17,500 nucleotides of DNA, taken from contig CAJTOG010000040.1 of assembly GCA_910577575.1 (NCBI GenBank), positions 1 through 17,500 on the forward strand. The letters are read 5' to 3'. The translations under genes and the position numbers were made by a program. Below, piece after piece: positions 6,049 to 14,530 of this stretch (position 1 is the first letter of the stretch; the number at the start of each line of letters is the position of its first letter). The stretch is from an uncultured Ruminococcus sp. (GTDB taxonomy: Bacteria > Bacillota > Clostridia > Oscillospirales > Ruminococcaceae). The notes below the pieces were generated by a model, which was not told where the DNA came from, ran no database searches, and saw only the letters and a list, made by a program, of their open reading frames with translations.

Positions 6049-7091
6049 ATTCCAATAACTTTTTGCATTACAAGACTTACCGCAGTTATGCCAGTCCAAC
6101 AACAGAATCCCAGAAAGATAGGCTTTCCGCCTGTTTTAATAAGTTTTACTATATCAGTATTCATGCCGATAGCAGCCATTGCCATTATAATAAAAAATTT
6201 ACTCATATTTTTCAGGAATCCGAATGTATTGTTTACAGTATCAAGAGCCTGTGAATTATTTTTTAGAGTACTTGTTAAAACTGTAGTTATTACAGATGCA
6301 AGTACAAACCAAATTATGAACATCGGGAATATTTTTTTGAAATCGAATTTTGTTTTTGAATCAGAATTATTTTTCTTTTCATTTCTCATTCGGATAAAAG
6401 CAAGAACAAGTGTTATCGGAATTATGGCAAGTGTTCTTGTAAGCTTTACTATAGTAGCAGTTTCAAGGATATTACTTCCATGAATGTCATCCCACGCCGA
6501 AGCCGCTGCTGTTACTGATGATGTATCATTTACGGCTGTACCCACAAAAAGTCCAAAGCCTTCATCTGAAAGTCCGAGTATACTTCCGAACGATGGGAAA
6601 ATAAGTGCGGCAATTATATTGAACAGAAAAATTACTGATATTGACTGTGCTATTTCCTCATCGTCAGCATCAATAACAGGAGCAGCGGCTGCAATTGCAG
6701 ACCCACCACATATGCTTGAACCGACTCCGACAAGTGTAGCCGTTTTTGACGGTATTTTAAGAATTTTGCAAAGCAGAAATGCTGTTATCAGTGAAATTGA
6801 TATTGTTGATATGATTACAGGAAGAGACTGTTTTCCTGTTTTAAGTACAGTACCGAGATTAAGTCCGAATCCCAGTAAAATTACAGCATATTGGAGAATT
6901 TTTTTAGAAGTGAAAGTAATTCCGCTTTTTAATTTTGATTTATCTTTTATTATAATTGCAAGAATCATGCCTGCAATTATAGCGAATACAGGTCCGCCGA
7001 TTACAGGTGCGAGCTTTCCTAAAAACCATGAAGGAATGGCGATGCACAGACAGAAAAGAATACCAGCCCAGTTTTTTTGAATAAATGTCAT
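6042..7091 (-). CDS. yeiH: YeiH/UPF0324 family membrane protein (putative sulfate exporter)
   Basis: The 349-residue protein consists almost wholly of hydrophobic segments (about ten transmembrane helices) and matches the YeiH family (Pfam Cons_hypoth698). Seen in sequence: AGILFCLCIAIPSWFLGKL at the N-terminus, GGPVFAIIAGM, the conserved GVGSSICGGSAIAAAAPV around 120-137, AVNDTSSVTAAASAW around 185-199, and the C-terminal IAMAAIGMNTD. Members are annotated as putative sulfate exporters on weak evidence, so the substrate is uncertain. The start ATG (7089-7091) overlaps the hisF stop as ATGA, so it is probably translated by coupling with hisF and belongs to the his transcript. This suggests a role linked to histidine metabolism or a passenger gene, which cannot be told apart here. 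Confidence 0.88.
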   Translation of the reverse strand: MTFIQKNWAGILFCLCIAIPSWFLGKLAPVIGGPVFAIIAGMILAIIIKDKSKLKSGITFTSKKILQYAVILLGFGLNLGTVLKTGKQSLPVIISTISISLITAFLLCKILKIPSKTATLVGVGSSICGGSAIAAAAPVIDADDEEIAQSISVIFLFNIIAALIFPSFGSILGLSDEGFGLFVGTAVNDTSSVTAAASAWDDIHGSNILETATIVKLTRTLAIIPITLVLAFIRMRNEKKNNSDSKTKFDFKKIFPMFIIWFVLASVITTVLTSTLKNNSQALDTVNNTFGFLKNMSKFFIIMAMAAIGMNTDIVKLIKTGGKPIFLGFCCWTGITAVSLVMQKVIGIW

Positions 7092-7843
7092 CTGACGGTA
7101 ACTCCTTTATTTCTGCAATAAGATTTAACTTCCTGAACAGTCAGCTCTTTAAAATGGAACAAGGAAGCAGCAAGTGCAGCTGTTGCACCTGTTTTCTCAA
7201 ATACTTCTGAAAAATCGTCAATTTTTCCTGCACCGCCGCTTGCGATTACAGGTATATTGCAGTTGTCACATACAGCTTTCAGCATTTCAATATCAAAACC
7301 GTTTTTTGTACCGTCTGCATCAATGGAATTAAGACATATTTCACCAGCTCCGAGCTGTTCAATCTGATGTACCCAGTCAATTAAATCAATATTCATATCA
7401 ACACGGCCGCCATTTATATATACTGTCCATTTATGGTCAGCAATTTTTTTGGCGTCAATTCCTACACATATACATTGACTTCCAAAGATATCAGCACCGT
7501 CTTTTATAAGTTGTGGATTTTTTACTGCCTGAGAATTTACGGAAACCTTGTCCGCACCTGCCCTCAGTGTTTCACGGATATCATCAACTGTTTTTATACC
7601 TCCGCCAACTGTCAGCGGTACGAATACCTTTTTAGCAGTCTCACGTACAACGTCAAGAAATACACCACGTCCTTCGAAAGATGCAGTTATGTCATAGAAT
7701 ACAATTTCGTCCGCACCCTGTTTATTGTACTCTTTTGCACATTCTACAGGGTCGCCGACGTCACGTATTCCTTCAAAATTCACTCCTTTTACTACCTTTC
7801 CGTTACGTACGTCAAGGCAGGGAATTATTCTTTTTGCAAGCAT
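7088..7843 (-). CDS. hisF: Imidazole glycerol phosphate synthase subunit HisF
   Basis: HisF is the (beta/alpha)8-barrel cyclase subunit that, with ammonia from HisH, converts PRFAR to imidazole glycerol phosphate and AICAR (step 5). The 251-residue length is normal. Catalytic D11 (PCLDVRNGK) and D130 (CVGIDAKK) are present, with the phosphate loops TVGGGIKT and ASGGAGKI. The start ATG is preceded by AAAAGGAGA 9 nt upstream, in a 15-nt gap after the hsdS-like gene. The end overlaps yeiH by ATGA. In most bacteria hisF follows hisA directly; here they are separated by the hsdS-like gene. Confidence 0.98.
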   Translation of the reverse strand: MLAKRIIPCLDVRNGKVVKGVNFEGIRDVGDPVECAKEYNKQGADEIVFYDITASFEGRGVFLDVVRETAKKVFVPLTVGGGIKTVDDIRETLRAGADKVSVNSQAVKNPQLIKDGADIFGSQCICVGIDAKKIADHKWTVYINGGRVDMNIDLIDWVHQIEQLGAGEICLNSIDADGTKNGFDIEMLKAVCDNCNIPVIASGGAGKIDDFSEVFEKTGATAALAASLFHFKELTVQEVKSYCRNKGVTVR

Positions 7844-7858
7844 TTTTAAATCTCCTTT

Positions 7859-8422
7859 TTATTTCTTCGGCAACATTAACCGCATCAAAGCCTTTTTCTT
7901 TAATTTTTCCTGTTCAAGTCGTTTTTCAAGCAATTCGATAACTTTGTCTTGTGTTGAAAGAATTTCAGCTATTTTTTGTTGTATTTCAATCGGAGGAAAA
8001 GGAATCTCAAATTGTGAATAAATACTAATCCAATGACGTTTATGAGAAGTTGCTTGAAATTCAATACAACTCATTGCATAGAATATATATTTAAAACAGA
8101 TATTATCTTTGGGTTTAAGCATTTTCATGGCTGATGATTTTACTTTGAAATCAAAGTCAACCCAATGAAATCCAGTTGTAAAATCATCAAATATAATTAC
8201 AGGATTTTTGATGTCTGCTTTATAAACACCATATGTTTCATTTGTATAACCAAGTATAAATGATTGTCCAGCTGTAAGAACAGGCGTTTTATATGAATTA
8301 TCATATTGGGTGCTTTTTACTATATATTTTGTTGGTTGTTCATAATCAAGACAATCTTCCAGCTTTTTATATTCAATATCATTTGGACAAAATTCTTTTA
8401 TTAATTCATCAATTTTATTCAT
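7859..8422 (-). CDS. Half-size type I restriction specificity subunit (HsdS-like), orphan
   Basis: The 187-residue protein has one target-recognition domain and one conserved helix. The N-terminus MNKIDELIKEFCPNDIEYKK matches the usual start of full-size HsdS proteins. Residues about 20-150 are a TRD with typical blocks (PVLTAGQSFILGY, IIFDDFTTGFHWVDF, KVKSSAMKML). Residues 151-187 (PFPPIEIQQKIAEILSTQDK, then a charged coiled-coil helix) are the conserved spacer. Full HsdS proteins have two TRDs and about 400 residues, so this is a half subunit that could work as a dimer, like known single-TRD S proteins. No hsdM or hsdR is in the window. The gene sits between hisA (2-nt gap) and hisF (15-nt gap) with no Shine-Dalgarno site before its ATG, so translation would rely on coupling to hisA. 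The frame is intact. Confidence 0.88.
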   Translation of the reverse strand: MNKIDELIKEFCPNDIEYKKLEDCLDYEQPTKYIVKSTQYDNSYKTPVLTAGQSFILGYTNETYGVYKADIKNPVIIFDDFTTGFHWVDFDFKVKSSAMKMLKPKDNICFKYIFYAMSCIEFQATSHKRHWISIYSQFEIPFPPIEIQQKIAEILSTQDKVIELLEKRLEQEKLKKKALMRLMLPKK

Positions 8423-8424
8423 AT

Positions 8425-9150
8425 TTATTTGTTACTGTATTCAATAGCTTCTTTAAGATTAAGAGTGCCTTTATAGATTGATTTTCCGCAGATAGTTCCA
8501 TAAAGCCCCATTTCCTTGCAGGCTATAATATCTGCCATTGTATGAACTCCGCCGCTTGCAACTATGTCTGCAAGTCCGCTTGTTGCATCGGCAAGGGATT
8601 TTAACTGTTCAGTATTTACGCCCGAAAGTGTGCCGTCCTTTGAAATATCGGTAAAGATAAAATATCTGACTCCGACAGAAATCATTTTATTGGCAAGTTC
8701 TATATAGTTTACATCAGATGATTCAAGCCATCCTTCAGTTGCGACCATGCCGTTTACTGCATCAATTCCGACAACTATCTTTTCGCTTCCGAATTTTTCA
8801 ACTGCGTCGCTTACAAGCTTTGGATTTTTCAGTGCGACAGAACCGAGAATTACTCTTGTAATACCCATATTCAGATATTCCTGAATAGTTTCAATGCTTC
8901 TTATGCCTCCGCCGAGTTCAACTTTAAGATTGGTTTTTTCAGCAACATCAGTATAAATTTTAGTGTTAACCGGTCTGCCTTCTTTTGCACCGTCCAAGTC
9001 CACCATGTGAATCCATGAAGCACCTGCATTTTCAAAGCTTTTTGCTGTTTCAAGATAATCAGAAGCGACTTTTTCAACTGTAGAGAAATCACCTTTGAAA
9101 AGACGGACACAATTGCCGTCCTTTATATCAATAGCAGGTAATATAATCAT
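8425..9150 (-). CDS. hisA: ProFAR isomerase HisA
   Basis: HisA carries out the Amadori rearrangement of ProFAR to PRFAR (step 4). The 241-residue (beta/alpha)8 barrel has catalytic D8 (LPAIDIKDG) and D130 (VVGIDAVNG), the phosphate-binding loops ELGGGIRS and VASGGVHT, and MVDLDGAKEGRPVN at 49-62. The start overlaps the hisH stop as ATGA. The stop codon TAA is only 2 nt before the ATG of the hsdS-like gene. Confidence 0.98.
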   Translation of the reverse strand: MIILPAIDIKDGNCVRLFKGDFSTVEKVASDYLETAKSFENAGASWIHMVDLDGAKEGRPVNTKIYTDVAEKTNLKVELGGGIRSIETIQEYLNMGITRVILGSVALKNPKLVSDAVEKFGSEKIVVGIDAVNGMVATEGWLESSDVNYIELANKMISVGVRYFIFTDISKDGTLSGVNTEQLKSLADATSGLADIVASGGVHTMADIIACKEMGLYGTICGKSIYKGTLNLKEAIEYSNK

Positions 9151-9749
9151 ATGAGACCTCCGAAATTTCTTAATATTTTAAGACCTGTTTCACCGCTTTT
9201 TTCAGGATGAAACTGTGCACCATATACATATTTTCCATCGTATACAAGTGCGGGAACACGTCCTCCGTATTCGCAGTAAGCGGAAATATTCTTGTCATTG
9301 CAGTGAGCTTTATAGGAATGAACAAAGTAAACATATTCATCATTGCCAATATTTTCAAGCAGGGGACAATTATTTAATTTTTCTAATTTGTTCCAGCCCA
9401 TATGTGGTATTACTAAATCTTTTTCTTCTATTTTACGTACTGAACCGTTGATAAGTCCCAATCCGTTGCATTCCTCAAATTCGTATCCCTTTTCAAAAAT
9501 GAGCTGCATACCAAGACATATTCCCAAAAATGGCTTTTTTTCAGCTTCTTTTTTGATAGTATCAATAAGACCGCTTTTTTCAAGCATATTCATAGCGGCA
9601 GGGAAAGCTCCTACCCCTGGAAGAATTACAGCATCTGCTGATTTTATTTTATTCGTATCTGAAACCAGTTCATTTTCAAATCCGAGGTAGTCAAGTGCAT
9701 TTTTTACGCTAAAAATATTTCCTGCACCATAATCAACAATAGCAATCAT
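9147..9749 (-). CDS. hisH: Imidazole glycerol phosphate synthase subunit HisH (glutaminase)
   Basis: HisH is the class I glutamine amidotransferase that feeds ammonia to HisF. The 200-residue protein has nucleophile C78 (FLGICLGMQLIF) and the H181/E183 pair (GAQFHPEKSG), with GVGAFPAAMNML at 45-56. The ATG follows the hisB stop with no gap (TAAATG) and has GGGGG about 8 nt upstream inside the hisB end. It overlaps hisA by 4 nt. Confidence 0.98.
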   Translation of the reverse strand: MIAIVDYGAGNIFSVKNALDYLGFENELVSDTNKIKSADAVILPGVGAFPAAMNMLEKSGLIDTIKKEAEKKPFLGICLGMQLIFEKGYEFEECNGLGLINGSVRKIEEKDLVIPHMGWNKLEKLNNCPLLENIGNDEYVYFVHSYKAHCNDKNISAYCEYGGRVPALVYDGKYVYGAQFHPEKSGETGLKILRNFGGLI

Positions 9750-10343
9750 TTAAAGTACCCCCTTTGTTGACAGCGTTGAACCGTCAGTATTATAAGAAGC
9801 AGCAATTTTAAGTGCATGAGCGACAGCTTTATATACGGCTTCTGCTTTATGATGGTCATTTGTTCCGTAGAGAAGATTTATATGCATTGTTATGCCTGCA
9901 TTGAAGGAAAATGCACGGAAAAATTCTTCCGTCATGCAAAGGTCATAACTTCCACAGTTCTGATTGGTAAATCCGCAGTTGAATACCAAAAATGGTCTGT
10001 TGCTTAAGTCAAGACTGCACATTGCAAGGGATTCATCCATGGGGATATATGATGTACCATAGCGTATAATTCCCGATTTATCTTCAAGAGCCTTATAAAG
10101 AGCCTGACCGAGAGCAATGCCTGTATCTTCAATTGTATGATGACAGTCGACTTCCAAATCGCCTTTTACTTTTATAATCATACTTATACCGCTGTGTTTT
10201 GAAAGAGCTGTAAGCATATGATTGAAAAAACCTATACCCGTATCAATATCTGAAATTCCCTTATCGTCAAGTTTTACAAGAATATAAATATCAGTTTCTT
10301 TTGTTTTGCGGACAACTTCTCCTGTTCTGATTTTTTTATCCAT
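9750..10343 (-). CDS. hisB: Imidazoleglycerol-phosphate dehydratase HisB
   Basis: HisB dehydrates imidazole glycerol phosphate to imidazole acetol phosphate (step 6), using manganese. The 197-residue product is the single-function dehydratase; the phosphatase domain found in enterobacterial HisB is absent. The duplicated metal motifs are visible: HHTIE (H68, H69, E72) and HHKAE (H164, H165, E168). The start ATG lies inside hisC (8-nt overlap) with GAGGAAA upstream, and the stop touches the hisH start. Confidence 0.98.
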   Translation of the reverse strand: MDKKIRTGEVVRKTKETDIYILVKLDDKGISDIDTGIGFFNHMLTALSKHSGISMIIKVKGDLEVDCHHTIEDTGIALGQALYKALEDKSGIIRYGTSYIPMDESLAMCSLDLSNRPFLVFNCGFTNQNCGSYDLCMTEEFFRAFSFNAGITMHINLLYGTNDHHKAEAVYKAVAHALKIAASYNTDGSTLSTKGVL

Positions 10344-11400
10344 TTAAAATTTCCTCCAGTGCAGTAAAAAGTTTGTCCATTTCTTCGTCAGTGCCTATTG
10401 ATATACGCAGATAGTCACAGATTATTGGTTTATTCCAGTACCGGACATAAATTTTACGTTTTTTCAGTTCTTCAAAAACATATCGGGCAGGTTTTGTAAC
10501 AGGGTTTGCAAAAATAAAGTTGCTTTTTGAATCAGTAAATTTAAAACCGAGTTCGGAAAGTCTTTGTTTTGAGCGTTCACGTGTTGCAATGATTTTATTT
10601 ACTGTCTGATTGAAATATTTCTCATCTTTCATTGATTCAGTTCCGCAGAGCTGTGTTATGGTATTCATAGTATATGAATTTACTGAAAATTTCACGTCAT
10701 TCATATATTTAATCAGTTTTTCACTCCCCATAGCAAATCCGATTCTCATACCTGCCATTGAGCGGGATTTTGAAAAGGTCTGTATAACAAGAAGATTTTC
10801 ATATTTATTAATCAATGGCAAGCAACTTTCACCGCCGAAATCAATATAAGCTTCATCAATCATCACTATCGAATCAGAATTTGATTTTACTATATCTTCA
10901 ATCATATCAACACTTTCAAGTACACCTGTAGGTGCATTGGGATTCGGAAAAATAATACCGCCGTTTTCCTGTTTGTAATCATTCGGATTGATAGTAAAAT
11001 CTTTTTTAAGCGGGCAGGTTTTATATGGTATATGGTAGACATCAGCCCATACATCATAAAAAGAATAAGTAATATCAGGAAAAAGTATGGGTTTGTCAGA
11101 ATTGAAGAATGTCATAAAAGCCATGGATATAACATCATCGGAACCAACTCCGACAAAAATCTGCGATGATTTAAGACCATATCTTTCAGAAATTGAATTA
11201 ATAAGAATATCTGCATCAGGAGCAGGATAGAGACGCATTTTTGATATATCAAATCCGCACAGAAGTTCTTTAACAGAGGGGGCAGGAGGATAAGGGTTTT
11301 CATTTGTATTCAGTTTTACAACATCAGTTTCCTGCGGTTGTTCTCCGGGAATATAGGGTACGACCCTGCGGACATATTCCTCCCATTTATTTGTACTCAT
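10336..11400 (-). CDS. hisC: Histidinol-phosphate aminotransferase HisC
   Basis: HisC transfers an amino group from glutamate to imidazole acetol phosphate (step 7). The 354-residue protein is a class I/II PLP aminotransferase with KLNTNENPYPP (29-39), FPNPNAPTG (151-159, N155), IDEAYIDFGG with D182, and the PLP lysine K211 in TFSKSRSMAGMRIG (R219 binds the carboxylate). AAGGAG lies upstream of ATG 11400, 12 nt after hisD. The end overlaps hisB by 8 nt. Confidence 0.97.
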   Translation of the reverse strand: MSTNKWEEYVRRVVPYIPGEQPQETDVVKLNTNENPYPPAPSVKELLCGFDISKMRLYPAPDADILINSISERYGLKSSQIFVGVGSDDVISMAFMTFFNSDKPILFPDITYSFYDVWADVYHIPYKTCPLKKDFTINPNDYKQENGGIIFPNPNAPTGVLESVDMIEDIVKSNSDSIVMIDEAYIDFGGESCLPLINKYENLLVIQTFSKSRSMAGMRIGFAMGSEKLIKYMNDVKFSVNSYTMNTITQLCGTESMKDEKYFNQTVNKIIATRERSKQRLSELGFKFTDSKSNFIFANPVTKPARYVFEELKKRKIYVRYWNKPIICDYLRISIGTDEEMDKLFTALEEILNG

Positions 11401-11412
11401 TTTAATCGCTCC

Positions 11413-12696
11413 TTATTCAAATCTTACCTTTATAGCGTTTGCGTGAGCGGTAAGTCCTTCACGTTCAGCAATAAGCACTATATCATCTTTAGCATTTTCA
11501 AGTGCTTCTTTGGTGTAATATGTGTAGCTTGTACGCTTTGTGAAACTTGCAACTCCGAGAGGTGAAAAGAATCTTGCTGTACCGCTTGTCGGAAGTACGT
11601 GGTTAGGACCTGCAAAGTAATCACCGAGAGGTTCGGAAGCATAATTGCCGAGGAATATAGAACCTGCATTGTCAAGACTTCCTAAAAGTTCCATGGGATT
11701 TTCCATAAGTACCTCAAGATGTTCGGGAGCTATTTCATTAGCCAGTTCAACACATCTGTCACGGCTTTCAGTAATAATAACTGCACCATAGTCATTAAGG
11801 GACTTTTCAATGATTTCCTTTCGTGAAAGATATTCTTTCTGACGGTTGATTTCTTTAATAGTTTCATCAGCAAGTTTTTCACTTGTGGTTATCATTATAG
11901 CGGACGCAAGTACGTCATGTTCTGCCTGAGACATTAAATCAGCGGCTGCGAATTTGGGGTCAGCAGTTTCATCGGCAATTATAAGTATCTCACTCGGACC
12001 TGCTATCATATCAATGTCAACTGTTCCATAAAGCAGTTTTTTAGCGGTTGCAACATAAATGTTTCCCGGTCCTACAATTTTGTCACATTTCGGTATTTCA
12101 TTCGTACCGTAAGCGAGAGCGGCGATAGCCTGTGCACCTCCTGCCATAAAAACCCTGTCAACTCCGCATATAGCGGCAGCGACAAGTATATCTTTATTTG
12201 GAGTACCGTCCTTAAGAGGCGGAGTTATCATGATTATTTCTTTTACGCCTGCTATTTTTGCAGGTATAGCGTTCATGAGTACACTTGACGGATATGCGGC
12301 AGTACCACCTGGTACGTAAAGTCCTACCCGATTCAGTCCGCACACCTTCTGACCCAGAATAATACCGTTTGGCTTTGGATTGATAAATCCCTGCACAACT
12401 TGTCTGTTGTGAAAATCTGCGATATTTTCCTGAGCGTTGAGAAGTGCATCAACAAAATTCTGGTCTGCCTCTGTAAGTGCATCATTTATTACTTCCCTTG
12501 GTACTTCGTAATACTGCGGAAGATTTCCGTCAAATTTAAGTGTATAATTTTTTACAGCTTCGTCTCCGTTTTCACGGACATCATCAATAATAGCAGAAAC
12601 TGTTTCTGTAACTTTTTTATTTGTCTCGCCTGCACGTTTATTCAGTTCAGCAAGGAAAACGTTTTCATCTGTACCGTTTGCAAAAATTTTTCTCAT
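11413..12696 (-). CDS. hisD: Histidinol dehydrogenase HisD
   Basis: HisD oxidises histidinol to histidine in two NAD-dependent steps (9 and 10). The 427-residue protein has the family's zinc and catalytic residues: SQAEHD (Q257, H260), the EIAPEHLE motif with catalytic E325/H326, and later D359 and H366 (LGDYFAGPNHVLPTSG). IAGPSEILIIAD at 231-242 is also conserved. I chose ATG 12696, which overlaps the hisG stop by one base (TGATG) and has GGAG 8 nt upstream. A GTG one codon earlier (12699) is an alternative with shorter spacing. It lies between hisG and hisC. Confidence 0.97.
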   Translation of the reverse strand: MRKIFANGTDENVFLAELNKRAGETNKKVTETVSAIIDDVRENGDEAVKNYTLKFDGNLPQYYEVPREVINDALTEADQNFVDALLNAQENIADFHNRQVVQGFINPKPNGIILGQKVCGLNRVGLYVPGGTAAYPSSVLMNAIPAKIAGVKEIIMITPPLKDGTPNKDILVAAAICGVDRVFMAGGAQAIAALAYGTNEIPKCDKIVGPGNIYVATAKKLLYGTVDIDMIAGPSEILIIADETADPKFAAADLMSQAEHDVLASAIMITTSEKLADETIKEINRQKEYLSRKEIIEKSLNDYGAVIITESRDRCVELANEIAPEHLEVLMENPMELLGSLDNAGSIFLGNYASEPLGDYFAGPNHVLPTSGTARFFSPLGVASFTKRTSYTYYTKEALENAKDDIVLIAEREGLTAHANAIKVRFE

Positions 12697-13325
12697 CACA
12701 GATTCTCCTCTATAAGTTTAATAAGTTTTTCAATTTCAATCTGACGCATTTTCAGACTTACAGTATTTACAATAAGTCTTGCGGAAATCGGTGCAACGTC
12801 TTCAATTACCTCGAGTCCGTTTTCTTTTAGTGTTGTACCTGTTTCGACTATATCAACAATTCCGTCCGCAAGCCCGAGAAGAGGAGCAAGTTCTACAGAA
12901 CCTTCTATTTTGATAATTTCAGTGTCCATGCCTTTTTTTTCAAAAAAGCTTCTTGCAACATTTGGATATTTTGTTGCAATTGTCTTTATACCGTATCCGC
13001 TGTAGAAATTATAACCTTTTTTAGTGGCGAGTGCGAATTTGCATTTACCGAATCCCAAATCAACAAGTTCAAAAAACTTGCCCTTCATTTCCATGATGGT
13101 ATCTTTTCCAACAACTCCCATATCACATACACCATGTTCAACATAGGTTATAACGTCGTTAGCTTTTGCAAGAACTACTTCAGCATTTGCATCAGGTATA
13201 GGGAGAATAAGTTTTCTACCTTTTTCGTGAACTGCCGTACAGTCGAAACCAAGTTTTTCAAAAAGTCCTATTGTATCTTTCTCAAGCCTTCCTTTTGTAA
13301 GGGCTATTCTTATTGGTTTATTCAT
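12696..13325 (-). CDS. hisG: ATP phosphoribosyltransferase catalytic subunit HisG (short form)
   Basis: HisG joins PRPP and ATP, the first and controlled step. At 209 residues this is the short form without the C-terminal regulatory domain, so it needs HisZ, encoded just upstream, for activity and feedback by histidine. Visible motifs are IALTKGRLEK (7-16), the strand YVEHGVCDMGVVGKDT and the PRPP loop GIVDIVETGTTLKENGL. The ATG overlaps the hisZ stop as ATGA. Confidence 0.98.
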   Translation of the reverse strand: MNKPIRIALTKGRLEKDTIGLFEKLGFDCTAVHEKGRKLILPIPDANAEVVLAKANDVITYVEHGVCDMGVVGKDTIMEMKGKFFELVDLGFGKCKFALATKKGYNFYSGYGIKTIATKYPNVARSFFEKKGMDTEIIKIEGSVELAPLLGLADGIVDIVETGTTLKENGLEVIEDVAPISARLIVNTVSLKMRQIEIEKLIKLIEENL

Positions 13326-14530
13326 TTAATCTTCTCCTGTTCATTCAAATCTTCATCACTGTCAATAACAACAACTCTTGCTATTCTCTTTTCCTTAGCA
13401 TACTCACGGACCGATTCAATATCACTGAAAAGTGCATTTTCAACAATAAATCCCTGTTCACGCAGTTCCTTGGCTGTTTTGATTGCCTTAACTTCATAGC
13501 CTTCTTCAGCAAATACAATTGCGTCAGTACTTGAAACAGCGGGAAGTATTCCGTTTTTTTCGATAACCTTTGAAATTGCATTTACATTTACTGCAAATCC
13601 TATAGCTGGGATATCATATCCGAATTCAGAGATAAGCTTGTCATATCTTCCGCCGGATATAACCTCTTCGCCGTGACCTTTGAGGTAGCCTTTTATGATG
13701 AGACCTGTATAATAGTCTGTTTTATTGACTAATCCTAAATCAACAGTAATATTGCCGTCTTTACCACAAAGTTCAGCAGCATCACAATAAATATTACGGA
13801 GTTCATCAAGAATACGTTTTATATTTTCGTCCGGAATAAGCTCCTCTGCCTTTTCAAAAACTTCTTCACCGCCGAAAAGTGCAGGAAGTTTTTTAAGTGC
13901 ATTGGTAACAGGGGAATTTCCGAATGTATCAAGAAAATCATTGAGAGCAGGAAAATTCTTGTTTTCAATAAGCTTACGGATATAATTCTTGTCTTTATCA
14001 TTTGCATCAAGTTTTTCGACAAGTGATTTGAAAATTCCTATGTTACCTATTTCAAGTGAGAATTCCATTCCGAATGAATTAAGTGAATCGACAGCAGTTG
14101 AAATGACTTCCAAATCCGCCATTTTCATCTGTGAACCGATAAGCTCGATACCTGTCTGGACAGTTTCGTCGCTTCTGCCTTTGAGTGCGGACTCATTGCG
14201 GTAAACTGTTTGATTGTAGCAGAGTTTCAGCGGAAGTACAGCGTCATGCAGACGAGTTGCAATAACTCTTGCAATCGGCATTGTCGAATCGGGACGCATA
14301 ACAAGAAGTCTTCCTTTGCTGTCAGTCATTTTATAGAGAGTTTCCTGTGGAAAGTAACGTGATTTGAGATTGAAAACGTCAAAAAATTCAAGTCCCGGAG
14401 TAATCATTTCGCTGTAACCCCTGCTTTTGAAAAGATTGAGCAGAGTATTTTCGATATTTCTTCTGATTATACACTCGCCGAAAAGCAGGTCTTTAGTTCC
14501 CTCGGGAGTGATTAAGTCATAGTTTTTCAT
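13322..14530 (-). CDS. hisZ: ATP phosphoribosyltransferase regulatory subunit HisZ
   Basis: HisZ is a paralogue of histidyl-tRNA synthetase that lacks aminoacylation and assembles with short HisG into the active, histidine-sensitive enzyme. The 402-residue protein starts KNYDLITPEGTKDLLF, has the class II-like core MITPGLEFFDVF and VMRPDSTMPIARV, and the motif SGGRYDKLISEFG with PAIGFAVNVN. A C-terminal domain of about 80 residues follows, as in some Clostridia HisZ proteins. I chose ATG 14530: AAAGG is 9 nt upstream, whereas for the ATG at 14536 it is only 3 nt away. The short HisG beside it supports HisZ over a true HisS. The start is inside the last codons of the DUF1810 remnant. Confidence 0.93.
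   Translation of the reverse strand: MKNYDLITPEGTKDLLFGECIIRRNIENTLLNLFKSRGYSEMITPGLEFFDVFNLKSRYFPQETLYKMTDSKGRLLVMRPDSTMPIARVIATRLHDAVLPLKLCYNQTVYRNESALKGRSDETVQTGIELIGSQMKMADLEVISTAVDSLNSFGMEFSLEIGNIGIFKSLVEKLDANDKDKNYIRKLIENKNFPALNDFLDTFGNSPVTNALKKLPALFGGEEVFEKAEELIPDENIKRILDELRNIYCDAAELCGKDGNITVDLGLVNKTDYYTGLIIKGYLKGHGEEVISGGRYDKLISEFGYDIPAIGFAVNVNAISKVIEKNGILPAVSSTDAIVFAEEGYEVKAIKTAKELREQGFIVENALFSDIESVREYAKEKRIARVVVIDSDEDLNEQEKIK

Noticed and set aside
6484..7080. Plus-strand open frame of 198 codons inside yeiH
   Set aside because: It is the antisense shadow of the YeiH gene, without a family resemblance or ribosome site.
13322..14530. hisZ as a true histidyl-tRNA synthetase (hisS)
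   Set aside because: It stands next to a short HisG in a his operon and its motifs resemble HisZ; the synthetase signature regions are altered.
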